A DNA stretch of 64,000 nt from Nitrosomonadales bacterium (GTDB lineage Bacteria > Pseudomonadota > Gammaproteobacteria > Burkholderiales > Gallionellaceae): assembly GCA_016208015.1 (NCBI GenBank), contig JACQYW010000012.1, positions 536,001 through 600,000 on the forward strand, in the 5' to 3' direction. Under the pieces are notes generated by a model. It was not told the DNA's origin. It saw only the letters and a program-made list of their open reading frames with translations, and ran no database searches. Positions 56,279 through 64,000 of this stretch are shown here, one piece after another (position 1 is the first letter of the stretch; the number at the start of each line of letters is the position of its first letter). The position numbers and the translations under genes were made by a program.

Positions 56279-59200
56279 GATTTTCCCCTCACGGCATCGA
56301 TGCCGAAGCGGCGGTAAAGAATGGGCAGCATGATCAGCGTCAGTGCAGTGGAACTGATCAGGCCGCCGATGACCACGATGGCCAGCGGCTTCTGGATCTC
56401 CGAGCCGGGGCCGTTGGCGAACAGCAGCGGCAGCAGACCGAACAGAGTGATGCTGGCGGTCATCAGTACCGGACGCAGACGGCGTTTGGCACCCTCGGTG
56501 ATCACGCGGCCGATCTCCATGCCTTCGTTGTAGAGCTGGTTGAAGTAGGTCACCATCACCACACCGTTCAACACGGCGATACCGAGCAGCGCGATGAAAC
56601 CGACCGATGCGGGGACGGAGAGATATTCCCTGCTGATCCACAGGGCGAACACGCCGCCGATGAGGGCGAACGGGATGTTGGTGAGTACCAGAGCGGCTTG
56701 GCGTACCGAGCCGAAGGTCGCGAACAGCAGCAGGAAGATCAGACCGAGCGCGATCGGAACCACGACGGCCAGCCGCGCGGCGGCGCGTTGCTGGTTTTCG
56801 AACTGGCCGCCCCAAGTGATGACATAACCTTCCGGCAACTGGATCTGCGCGGCGACGGCGGCCTTGGCCTCATCCACGAAGCCGACCAGGTCGCGGCCGC
56901 GCACATTGGACTGGATCACCACCATGCGCTGGCCGTTCTCCCGATCGACCTTGACCGGACCGTCGGCACGCTCCAACCGGGCGACGACCGAGAGCGGCAC
57001 GTTCTGTCTGTTCGCCAGCGGCAGAGTGAGCGCCGCGAACAGCGCAGGCGATTGCTGTACTTCGGCATCTCCGCGTACCAGCAGCGGAGTGCGGCGTCCT
57101 TCCTCGATCACCGTGCCCAGCAAGCGTCCTTCCACCTGGGTGCGCAGCGAGTTGCTGATGTCGTCCACGCTCAATCCAAGACGACCGGCGGCAAGTCGGT
57201 CGATGACCACGCGGTAGTACTGCACACCGTTGTTCTTCACGGTGTAGGTGTCCTCGCTGCCTTCGATGCCTTCGATGACGGTCACCATCTGTTCCGAGAG
57301 TTCGCCGAGCTTGGTGATGTCGGTGCCGAAGACCTTGATGGCGACATCGCCGCGCGAACCGGTGAGCATTTCCGAGACGCGCATGGCGATGGGCTGGGTG
57401 AAGCTGTATTCCAGTCCGGGGAAATCGCCCATCACTTTGCGGATCTCGTCGATGATCGCATTCTTGTCCTGAGACCGCCATTCTTCCTGCGGTTTGAGCA
57501 CGAGGAAGTTGTCGGTCTCGTTCAGTCCCATCGGATCGAGGCCGAGTTCGTCCGCACCGGCGCGCGAGACGATGCTCTTGATCTCCGGTACGGATTTCAG
57601 GATAGCCGCCTGCACGCGCAGGTCGATGTCGGCGGTCTGCGCCAGATTGATTGATGGCAGCTTGGCGGTCTGCATGATGATGTCGCCCTCGTCCATCTCC
57701 GGCATGAAGGTCTTGCCGATGAAGCTGTACACGACCACGGTGACCAGCAGCATGCCGATGGCGCTTCCCAGTACCTTGCGTTCGTTGGCCAATGCTTTGG
57801 CCAGCAGCGGTGTGTACAGTGCCAGCGCCTTGCGCACCAGCCAAGGGTCTTCATGGCTGGCGGTCTTCAACATGTAGGAGGCCAGCATGGGGATAACGGT
57901 GAGCGAGAGCAGCAACGATCCGGCCAGCGCGAACACGATGGTGAGTGCGACAGGAATGAACAGCTTGCCTTCCAGCCCCTGGAGTGTCATCAGCGGCAGG
58001 AACACGATGATGATGATGGCGACTCCGGCAGCGACGGGCGTGATGACTTCTTTTACCGCCCGATAGATGACATGCAGATGCGGGATATGTTGTCGCCGTT
58101 CGCCGAGATGGCTGATGACGTTTTCCACCACCACCACGGCGCCGTCCACCAGCATGCCGAGCGCGATGGCGAGACCGCCCAGACTCATCAGGTTGGCCGA
58201 CATGCCGAACTTCTGCATCAGGATGAAGGTGATCAACACCGCCAGAGGCAGGGTCAGTGCGACCACCAGCGCGGCGCGCAGGTTGCCGAGGAACAGCACC
58301 AGCAGGATGACGACCAGCACGATCGCTTCGGCGAGGGCTTTGGTGACGGTGCCGACGGCACGTTTCACCAGGCTGCCGCGGTCATAGAATACTTTTGTCG
58401 TCACGCCTTGCGGCAAGGAGGGGGTGAGTTCGGCCAGTTTTTTGTGCACGCCGTCCACCACCTTTTGCGCATTGGCGCCGCGCAGGCCAAGTACCAGGCC
58501 TTCGACTGCCTCGCTCTTGCCGTCCATGGTGACGACACCATAGCGCGTCAGGCTGCCGATGCGTACCTGGGCGATATCACTGACGCGGATAGGATTGTTG
58601 CCGGGGCTGGCGACCACGATGTTGCCCACGTCCTGCAAAGTCTTGATGCTGCCTTCGGCGCGTACCAGCAACGACTCGTCGCCGTCGCTCAGCCGTCCGG
58701 CGCCGTCGTTGCGGTTGTTCGCTTCCAGCGCATCCTGCACCTGTTGCATGGAAAGACCGCGCGCGGCGAGTGCGGTGTGGTCGGGTACGACTTCGAAACT
58801 GCGTGCCAGACCGCCCAGCGAGTTGACGTCGGCCACGCCGGGCAGGGTGCGCAGGGCGGGGCGTATCGTCCAGTCCAGTATCGTGCGGCGCTGCTCCAGC
58901 GAGAGGCCTTCGCCTTCCACGGTGAACATGAACATCTCGCCCAGCGGCGTGGTGATCGGCGCAAGGCCGCCGCTGGCACCGCCGGGCAGGTCGCGCATCG
59001 CGTTGTTTAACCGCTCCGCGACCTGTTGCCGCGCCCAATAAATGTCGGTGCCGTCGTTGAAGTCGATGGTGATGTCGGCGATGGCATATTTGGAGATGGA
59101 GCGCAGCATGCGCTGGTTGGCGATGCCCAGCATCTCCAGTTCAATGGGTGTGACGATACGGGCTTCGACTTCTTCCGGCGTCATGCCGGGGGCCTTCATG

Positions 59201-59352
59201 ATGATCTTCACCTGGGTGGAAGAGACATCGGGGAATGCATCGATGGGTAGTTCGCGGAAGGAGGCGATGCCAGCGCCGATCAGCAGCAACGTGAGCACGG
59301 AGACCAGCAGGCGCTGGGTCAGCGCGAATTCGACCAGTCTGGAAAGCATCAT
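56275..59352 (-). CDS. Heavy-metal efflux RND transporter, CzcA/CusA family
   Basis: The 1,025-residue inner-membrane pump has the RND fold with twelve helices and two large periplasmic loops. HME-family features include the start LVEFALTQRLLVSVLTLLLIG, IDAFPDVSSTQVKI, and GMLVDGAVVVVENV in the proton-relay helix. D403 and E410 are present, but the position equivalent to the first aspartate of the CzcA triad is A397, as in CusA-like proteins. The rest lacks the AIGAMVDAAIVM Cus motif, so metal specificity is unclear. It overlaps both neighbours by 4 bases. Confidence 0.92.
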   Translation of the reverse strand: MMLSRLVEFALTQRLLVSVLTLLLIGAGIASFRELPIDAFPDVSSTQVKIIMKAPGMTPEEVEARIVTPIELEMLGIANQRMLRSISKYAIADITIDFNDGTDIYWARQQVAERLNNAMRDLPGGASGGLAPITTPLGEMFMFTVEGEGLSLEQRRTILDWTIRPALRTLPGVADVNSLGGLARSFEVVPDHTALAARGLSMQQVQDALEANNRNDGAGRLSDGDESLLVRAEGSIKTLQDVGNIVVASPGNNPIRVSDIAQVRIGSLTRYGVVTMDGKSEAVEGLVLGLRGANAQKVVDGVHKKLAELTPSLPQGVTTKVFYDRGSLVKRAVGTVTKALAEAIVLVVILLVLFLGNLRAALVVALTLPLAVLITFILMQKFGMSANLMSLGGLAIALGMLVDGAVVVVENVISHLGERRQHIPHLHVIYRAVKEVITPVAAGVAIIIIVFLPLMTLQGLEGKLFIPVALTIVFALAGSLLLSLTVIPMLASYMLKTASHEDPWLVRKALALYTPLLAKALANERKVLGSAIGMLLVTVVVYSFIGKTFMPEMDEGDIIMQTAKLPSINLAQTADIDLRVQAAILKSVPEIKSIVSRAGADELGLDPMGLNETDNFLVLKPQEEWRSQDKNAIIDEIRKVMGDFPGLEYSFTQPIAMRVSEMLTGSRGDVAIKVFGTDITKLGELSEQMVTVIEGIEGSEDTYTVKNNGVQYYRVVIDRLAAGRLGLSVDDISNSLRTQVEGRLLGTVIEEGRRTPLLVRGDAEVQQSPALFAALTLPLANRQNVPLSVVARLERADGPVKVDRENGQRMVVIQSNVRGRDLVGFVDEAKAAVAAQIQLPEGYVITWGGQFENQQRAAARLAVVVPIALGLIFLLLFATFGSVRQAALVLTNIPFALIGGVFALWISREYLSVPASVGFIALLGIAVLNGVVMVTYFNQLYNEGMEIGRVITEGAKRRLRPVLMTASITLFGLLPLLFANGPGSEIQKPLAIVVIGGLISSTALTLIMLPILYRRFGIDAVRGKS

Positions 59353-60437
59353 TCGCCCCCGATGCCCATCAGGCTGGCTTTGAGTGCAGAGATGCCGCGT
59401 ATGGCGATCTTCTCATCCCCTTTCAATTTACCGCTCACCGTGCTGTTGCTGGCACCTTCATGCAGCACCGTCACAGCCTCGCTGCGGTAGCCTTTCTCGG
59501 TCTGGATGAAGATCACCACCTTGCCGCCGATACGCGCCAGGGCATCATTGGGAATGTTCCACTGGTTCAACGCATCGCCCGATGTCCCTATGGTGGTTTC
59601 CACGAATTGGCCGGGGCGGAGATTGGCTGCGCCTTCCTTGATCAGCGCGCGCAGCAGGATGGTCTGATTGTCGCCGCTCAGGCTGCGGCCGATGGCGGTG
59701 AGTTTTCCTTTTGCAAAGTACGCAGGAACGGTGACGGTCGCCCCGACCTTGAGACCTTGCGTGCTGACAAACGGTGCCTGGATCTCGAGTGCCAGCGGTT
59801 CCAGATTGGCGACCTTGAACAAGGGGATAGCGGCCTCAAAACGCTGTCCGGAACTGGCACTCTTTTCCAGCACGACACCGTCGATGGGCGAGGTGATGGC
59901 AAGCTGGCTGCTGAGTGTGTTGTCCGATTGCAGGCGCTCGACTTCAGCGTCCGACATCCCGGCAAGCCGGAGCAGCTGTTTGCGCTCCGCGAGCGCGGCA
60001 TGCGCCTCGCGGTATTGGCTTTGGGTGGAGCGCAAACGGCTTTCCGCGATGATGCCGTCTTTCCATAGTTGTTCGTCGCGCGCCAGGTTCTCTTTTGCAA
60101 GCTGTGCCTGAGTAGATGACTGCAGCAGACCGCGCTGTGCTTCGGCCAGTGCCGGGCTTTGCAGAGAAGCCAGTTTCTGGCCTTTCTTCACCGGGTCGCC
60201 GACGCCGACCAGTGTCTGTTCCACCATGCCGGCCAGCGGCGTGCTGACGGTGAAAAGCTGGTTGCCGGGGATGACGACCTGGGCGGGCATGCCGGCAAGT
60301 TCGCCGGACTGTCTGGCGGGAAGCGGGGCGCTGACGATACCCAGCGTCTGCAGTTGGGCTGCACTCAGCGCAATCTCTTCCGCATGCAAGGGTAGCGCCA
60401 GCATCAGGCACAGAAATGACAGATGAAACCTTTTCAT
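59349..60437 (-). CDS. RND efflux periplasmic adaptor (CzcB/CusB-like)
   Basis: The 362-residue protein has a signal peptide (about residues 1-19, ending PLHAEE), a lipoyl-like domain (PVKKGQKLASLQSPALAEAQRGLL), a helical hairpin and a second barrel domain (ITSPIDGVVLEKSASSGQRFEAAIPLFKVANL). Adaptors of this family bridge the RND pump and the TolC duct. The His/Cys-rich metal-binding extensions of some CzcB proteins are absent. It is the second gene of the operon after the His-rich protein. Confidence 0.9.
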   Translation of the reverse strand: MKRFHLSFLCLMLALPLHAEEIALSAAQLQTLGIVSAPLPARQSGELAGMPAQVVIPGNQLFTVSTPLAGMVEQTLVGVGDPVKKGQKLASLQSPALAEAQRGLLQSSTQAQLAKENLARDEQLWKDGIIAESRLRSTQSQYREAHAALAERKQLLRLAGMSDAEVERLQSDNTLSSQLAITSPIDGVVLEKSASSGQRFEAAIPLFKVANLEPLALEIQAPFVSTQGLKVGATVTVPAYFAKGKLTAIGRSLSGDNQTILLRALIKEGAANLRPGQFVETTIGTSGDALNQWNIPNDALARIGGKVVIFIQTEKGYRSEAVTVLHEGASNSTVSGKLKGDEKIAIRGISALKASLMGIGGE

Positions 60438-60544
60438 TGGTACGTCCTCCGGAATGATGGGAACACCATTCGAGTCATTCGATTATTGTAGTGGCCAATT
60501 CAAAAGATATGGTCAGGAGATAAGGGAAATACAGAGAAGCCGGT

Positions 60545-60907
60545 TCAGGCAGGAGGGGCTTGCGGATGCGGCCTGTGGTAGGCGAATGTGACGGAGTGTG
60601 GCGGATCGTAGTCATTCGATACGAAGATCGTGGTGGTTGAAGCGAAGGACTGCAAAGCCGAAACGGGAGTGACCGGAATGGCGGCGGCATCATCACGCTG
60701 ATATTCCTGTTGCAGGTCGATGGCCTGCGATTCGTGAGATTCGATATGGCAATGCGAGAAGCCAGAATAAGGAAGATGGTGCGGGATGTCGCTTGTATGG
60801 ATGGAAGTATTGTCTTGAGTCCCGTCCACATGGGCGTGTGCAAAGGGCGCGACGAACTGCGTCAACGCAAACAGCAAGAGCGCGAAAATGTGGGAAGTTC
60901 GTTTCAT
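60545..60907 (-). CDS. His-rich exported protein preceding the efflux operon
   Basis: The 120-residue protein has a signal peptide (about residues 1-24, ending FAHAH) and a mature part with many histidines (TSDIPHHLPYSGFSHCHIESHESQ, YHRPHPQ), suggesting periplasmic metal binding. It resembles in role, not clearly in sequence, CzcI-type proteins that lead czc operons. It lies 107 bp upstream of the adaptor gene, on the same strand, and probably shares its transcript. Confidence 0.72.
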   Translation of the reverse strand: MKRTSHIFALLLFALTQFVAPFAHAHVDGTQDNTSIHTSDIPHHLPYSGFSHCHIESHESQAIDLQQEYQRDDAAAIPVTPVSALQSFASTTTIFVSNDYDPPHSVTFAYHRPHPQAPPA

Positions 60908-61080
60908 GCATTTTTCATTTTAACATGGGCCTGATCGGCACACCGTTTTCGGAACGACCGATGAGAGCGGAAGCAGGCCGCAAAGTTCCGCTGTGTTTGC
61001 GAATAAGCGAATATGAGCCTGCTTGCACCAGGGAGATTGGTGGCGAAATGGATGCTATCGCCAAGCCGATCACACTATGT

Positions 61081-61437
61081 TTATTTGATCTGTCCGCGTT
61101 CGATACAGATGCCGACCTGTTTGCAGTTGCGGATGGCTTGCAACTTGGCGATGCTGACTTTGACCCAGGGAGCATTGAAATCCTTGAGAATGATCTGGGC
61201 GATATGCTCGGCCAGGGTCTCCAGCAGGGAGAAATGGCCGTCGCTCAATACGGTCTGGATATGTTGCGCAACCTGCGCGTAGTCCAGCGCGTCGTTGATG
61301 TCGTCGCTTTGGCAGGCACGGCTGTTGGGCAGGGCGATGTCGAGATCGAGTTGCAAAGTCTGCGGTACGCGTTTTTCCCACTCATAGATGCCGATGAGTG
61401 TGACGACCTTGAGTTCGCGCAGAAAGATGATGTCCAT
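61081..61437 (-). CDS. folB: Dihydroneopterin aldolase FolB
   Basis: FolB converts dihydroneopterin to hydroxymethyl-dihydropterin in folate synthesis. The 118-residue product has the family motifs IFLRELKVVTLIGIYEWEKRVPQTLQLDLDI, DALDYAQVAQHI, and FSLLETLAEHIAQIIL with the catalytic-site Glu/Tyr/Lys pattern. Length is normal. The gene is divergent from plsY with a 77-bp gap. Confidence 0.93.
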   Translation of the reverse strand: MDIIFLRELKVVTLIGIYEWEKRVPQTLQLDLDIALPNSRACQSDDINDALDYAQVAQHIQTVLSDGHFSLLETLAEHIAQIILKDFNAPWVKVSIAKLQAIRNCKQVGICIERGQIK

Positions 61438-61514
61438 AAGATGTGCAGCCGGTTGTTTGGTTACTGAGACGCATTCAAGTAAAATCCGCCGTTCGGTATT
61501 TTAAGGTATTACAG

Positions 61515-62135
61515 ATGATCACCCTAATCTTTGTTGTGTGCGCCTACCTGATCGGTTCGGTTTCTTTCGCGGTTTTGATGAGCAAGGCCTTCGGTCTGGC
61601 CGATCCCCGGTCTTACGGTTCCGGCAATCCCGGCGCGACCAATGTGCTGCGTAGCGGCAAGAAAGCGGCTGCTGCGCTGACCTTGCTGGGCGATGCGGCG
61701 AAGGGGTGGCTGGCGGTATTTTTGGCAATTCATTTCGCGCCCCACAATGGCGATGGCTTGCTGACCGTTGCCTTGGTCGCGGTGGCTGTATTTCTTGGTC
61801 ACGTATTTCCGGTCTTCCTGAAATTCAAGGGTGGCAAAGGCGTGGCGACAGCGCTGGGCGTGTTGCTGGCATTGAGTGTCTGGATGGGACTGGCTGTGCT
61901 GGCGACCTGGCTGTTGGTCGCGGTGGCGTTCCGTTATTCTTCGCTCGCGGCTTTGGTCGCGTCCATCGCTGCACCGATATGCGCCATGCTGATCCATTTG
62001 CGCCCGGAGCTGGTGTTTGCGACGGCTATCATGTCCATGCTGCTGATCTGGCGTCACAAGAGCAATATCCAGAACCTGATGACGGGCAAGGAAAGCAAGA
62101 TTGGCAGCAAGAAGAAAGAAGCTCAGTCGGCGTAA
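61515..62135 (+). CDS. plsY: Glycerol-3-phosphate acyltransferase PlsY
   Basis: PlsY transfers acyl groups from acyl-phosphate to glycerol-3-phosphate, the first step of phospholipid synthesis. The 206-residue membrane protein has motif 1 [18 protein letters not shown], motif 2 [14 protein letters not shown], and a motif 3 region in [15 protein letters not shown]. Starting at ATG 61515 gives a typical length; the upstream extension to 61443 is not needed. Its 3' end overlaps the tsaD 3' end by 13 bp in convergent orientation. Confidence 0.94.
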   Translation: MITLIFVVCAYLIGSVSFAVLMSKAFGLADPRSYGSGNPGATNVLRSGKKAAAALTLLGDAAKGWLAVFLAIHFAPHNGDGLLTVALVAVAVFLGHVFPVFLKFKGGKGVATALGVLLALSVWMGLAVLATWLLVAVAFRYSSLAALVASIAAPICAMLIHLRPELVFATAIMSMLLIWRHKSNIQNLMTGKESKIGSKKKEAQSA

Positions 62136-63154
62136 TTCAGTTCGCGCAGATCCCAGCGCGGCTTCACGTTGAAGCGATAGTCGCGCTGCGCAGGCTGGCT
62201 TGACAGGCGCATCGCGCCGGCGAAGGCGATCATCGCGCCGTTGTCGGTGCAGAATTCCAGATCGGGATAGAACACTTTGCCGCCGCGCTTGCCGATGCTT
62301 TCGCTCAGGCGGCTACGTAACAACTGGTTCGCACCTACCCCCCCGGCCACGACCAATTGATCCAGCCCGCTTTGCGCGAGTGCGGACAATGCCTTGCTGG
62401 CTAGCACATCCACGATGGCTTCCTGCGCGGCATGCGCGATGTCGGCGCGGGTCTGGTCATCCAGTTCGTGTTGTTGTGTGAGCGTTAGCACAGCAGTCTT
62501 CAATCCGCTGAAGCTGAAATCCAGGTCGCCGCTGTGCAACATCGGGCGCGGCAGCTTGTATCGTCCCGGAGTGCCGTTCTGCGCAAGCTTGGCAAGCAGG
62601 GCTCCACCCGGATAATCCAGCCCGAGCAGTTTTGCGCTCTTGTCGAAAGCCTCTCCCGCCGCATCGTCTACAGATTCGCCCAACAGGGTGTAGCGCCCCA
62701 CACCGTCCACACGCATCAATTGGGTGTGTCCCCCCGATACCAGTAATGCGACGAACGGGAATTCCGGGGCCGGCTTTGAGAGTAGCGGTGAAAGTAGGTG
62801 GCCTTCCAGATGATGCACACCGATAGTGGGTACATCCAGCGTATAGGCCAGTGCGCAGGCAACACTGGAACCGACCAGCAAGGCGCCGGAAAGCCCCGGA
62901 CCTTGTGTATAGGCAATCGCATCTATTTCATCAAGAGAGCAACCGGCCTTATGCATCACGCTGCGTATCAGCGGCATTGCATAGCGCACGTGATCGCGCG
63001 AAGCGAGTTCGGGCACGACGCCGCCATATTCGTTATGCAGCGCGATCTGCGAATGCAAGGTGTGCGCCAGCAGGCCGCGCTCGATGTGGTACAGCGCAAT
63101 GCCGGTCTCATCACAGGAGGATTCGATGCCCAATATCAATTTCACGATGTGCAT
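62123..63154 (-). CDS. tsaD: tRNA threonylcarbamoyladenosine synthesis protein TsaD
   Basis: TsaD, with TsaB and TsaE, installs the threonylcarbamoyl group on A37 of ANN-decoding tRNAs. The 343-residue protein has the ASKHA nucleotide core ([17 protein letters not shown]), the metal-binding [29 protein letters not shown] and the C-terminal [17 protein letters not shown]. Length is normal. ATG 63154 is kept; a GTG at 63145 would begin three codons later (VKLILGIES). The rRNA promoter lies 89 bp upstream on the other strand. Confidence 0.94.
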   Translation of the reverse strand: MHIVKLILGIESSCDETGIALYHIERGLLAHTLHSQIALHNEYGGVVPELASRDHVRYAMPLIRSVMHKAGCSLDEIDAIAYTQGPGLSGALLVGSSVACALAYTLDVPTIGVHHLEGHLLSPLLSKPAPEFPFVALLVSGGHTQLMRVDGVGRYTLLGESVDDAAGEAFDKSAKLLGLDYPGGALLAKLAQNGTPGRYKLPRPMLHSGDLDFSFSGLKTAVLTLTQQHELDDQTRADIAHAAQEAIVDVLASKALSALAQSGLDQLVVAGGVGANQLLRSRLSESIGKRGGKVFYPDLEFCTDNGAMIAFAGAMRLSSQPAQRDYRFNVKPRWDLRELNYAD

Positions 63155-63242
63155 TCAGATGATTTGCAGAGGATTGCATTGTACGTTTCGGGCGCGTTTC
63201 ACAGGGAGATCACAGGAATGTGAAATATATTTTACAAAACGC

Positions 63243-63270
63243 TTGACGCTAAGTTCGCCATCTATATAAT
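63243..63270 (+). promoter_or_regulatory. rRNA operon promoter
   Basis: TTGACG (63243-63248) and TATAAT (63265-63270) are spaced by 16 bp. An A/T-rich UP-element-like stretch (63221-63240) lies upstream, and a GC-rich GCGCACC discriminator follows, as in stringently controlled rRNA promoters. Confidence 0.85.
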
Positions 63271-63314
63271 GCGCACCTCTTCGCCGCTGAGGCAGCGAAA
63301 AAAGTTTCAAGCCA

Positions 63315-63323
63315 GCTCTTTAA
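63315..63323 (+). promoter_or_regulatory. boxA-like antitermination site in the rRNA leader
   Basis: GCTCTTTAA matches the core of the rRNA boxA (TGCTCTTTAACA in E. coli) that recruits NusB-NusE. It is 45 bp downstream of the promoter. The rest of the leader to 63420 has no gene. Confidence 0.6.
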
Positions 63324-63420
63324 AAGATAGAAGAAACAACCGATTAGTGTGGGTGCTTGTGCTTGTGCAGACGAGAGCGCTTAGGTGTTCGAGTCGAACT
63401 CGTTAAAAATTGCTAGATTG

Positions 63421-64000
<580 letters not shown>

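Overview
The window is chromosomal DNA of a GC-rich betaproteobacterium. The last 580 bases are the start of a 16S rRNA gene of betaproteobacterial type, and the protein set (MASE1/MASE3 cyclic-di-GMP enzymes, Bcp/PhoH block, HME-RND efflux, YejABEF-like importer, TsaD/PlsY/FolB) fits a Gallionellaceae-like iron-oxidiser relative. The family assignment is inference from the 16S text and gene content, not a database result.

Layout. 1-6818: a glutaredoxin-CcdA membrane fusion behind two perfect palindromes, an unknown protein, a P-type ATPase whose ion-site motifs match Na,K-ATPase alpha subunits, and EttA. 6851-12700: an accessory island, visibly AT-rich at its start. It holds an RloC/PrrC-like AAA ATPase, a DUF4160/DUF2442-HTH pair between 25-bp direct repeats, VapBC, a zeta-like kinase with a 51-residue partner, Phd/ParE, and a lone DUF2442 gene. 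12951-16183 (minus): a small membrane protein, a DUF3857/transglutaminase exoprotein and an outer-membrane protein. 16360-23995: two large cyclic-di-GMP enzymes around DjlA, a histidine phosphatase and a small coiled-coil protein. 24063-28904 (minus): a housekeeping block bcp, phoH, gst, msrB, yciB, yciI, ppiC ending at a strong terminator.

29346-37582 (plus): a surface/secretion operon with an autotransporter-type barrel, a lipoprotein hydrolase, a 1,783-residue subtilase carrying near-identical 297-bp repeats, and a FecR-domain protein. 37614-41495: hemolysin III, TadA, an L,D-transpeptidase, a GNAT, a CbiM-like permease and YgfZ. 41567-49439: an oligopeptide ABC importer whose binding-protein gene is separated from its permease and ATPase genes by two opposite-strand genes. 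49436-54393 (minus): MltD, acetyl-CoA synthetase and an HD-GYP protein. 54454-60907 (minus): a heavy-metal RND efflux operon (His-rich protein, CzcB, CzcA/CusA, DUF3240, TolC-type protein) with a SemiSWEET gene fused to its tail. 61081-63154: folB, plsY, tsaD. 63243 onward: the rRNA promoter, leader and 16S.

The least explained parts are the 6.8-12.7 kb island, especially the DUF4160/DUF2442-HTH cassette and the orphan RloC-like ATPase, and several uncatalogued repeats and operators described below.
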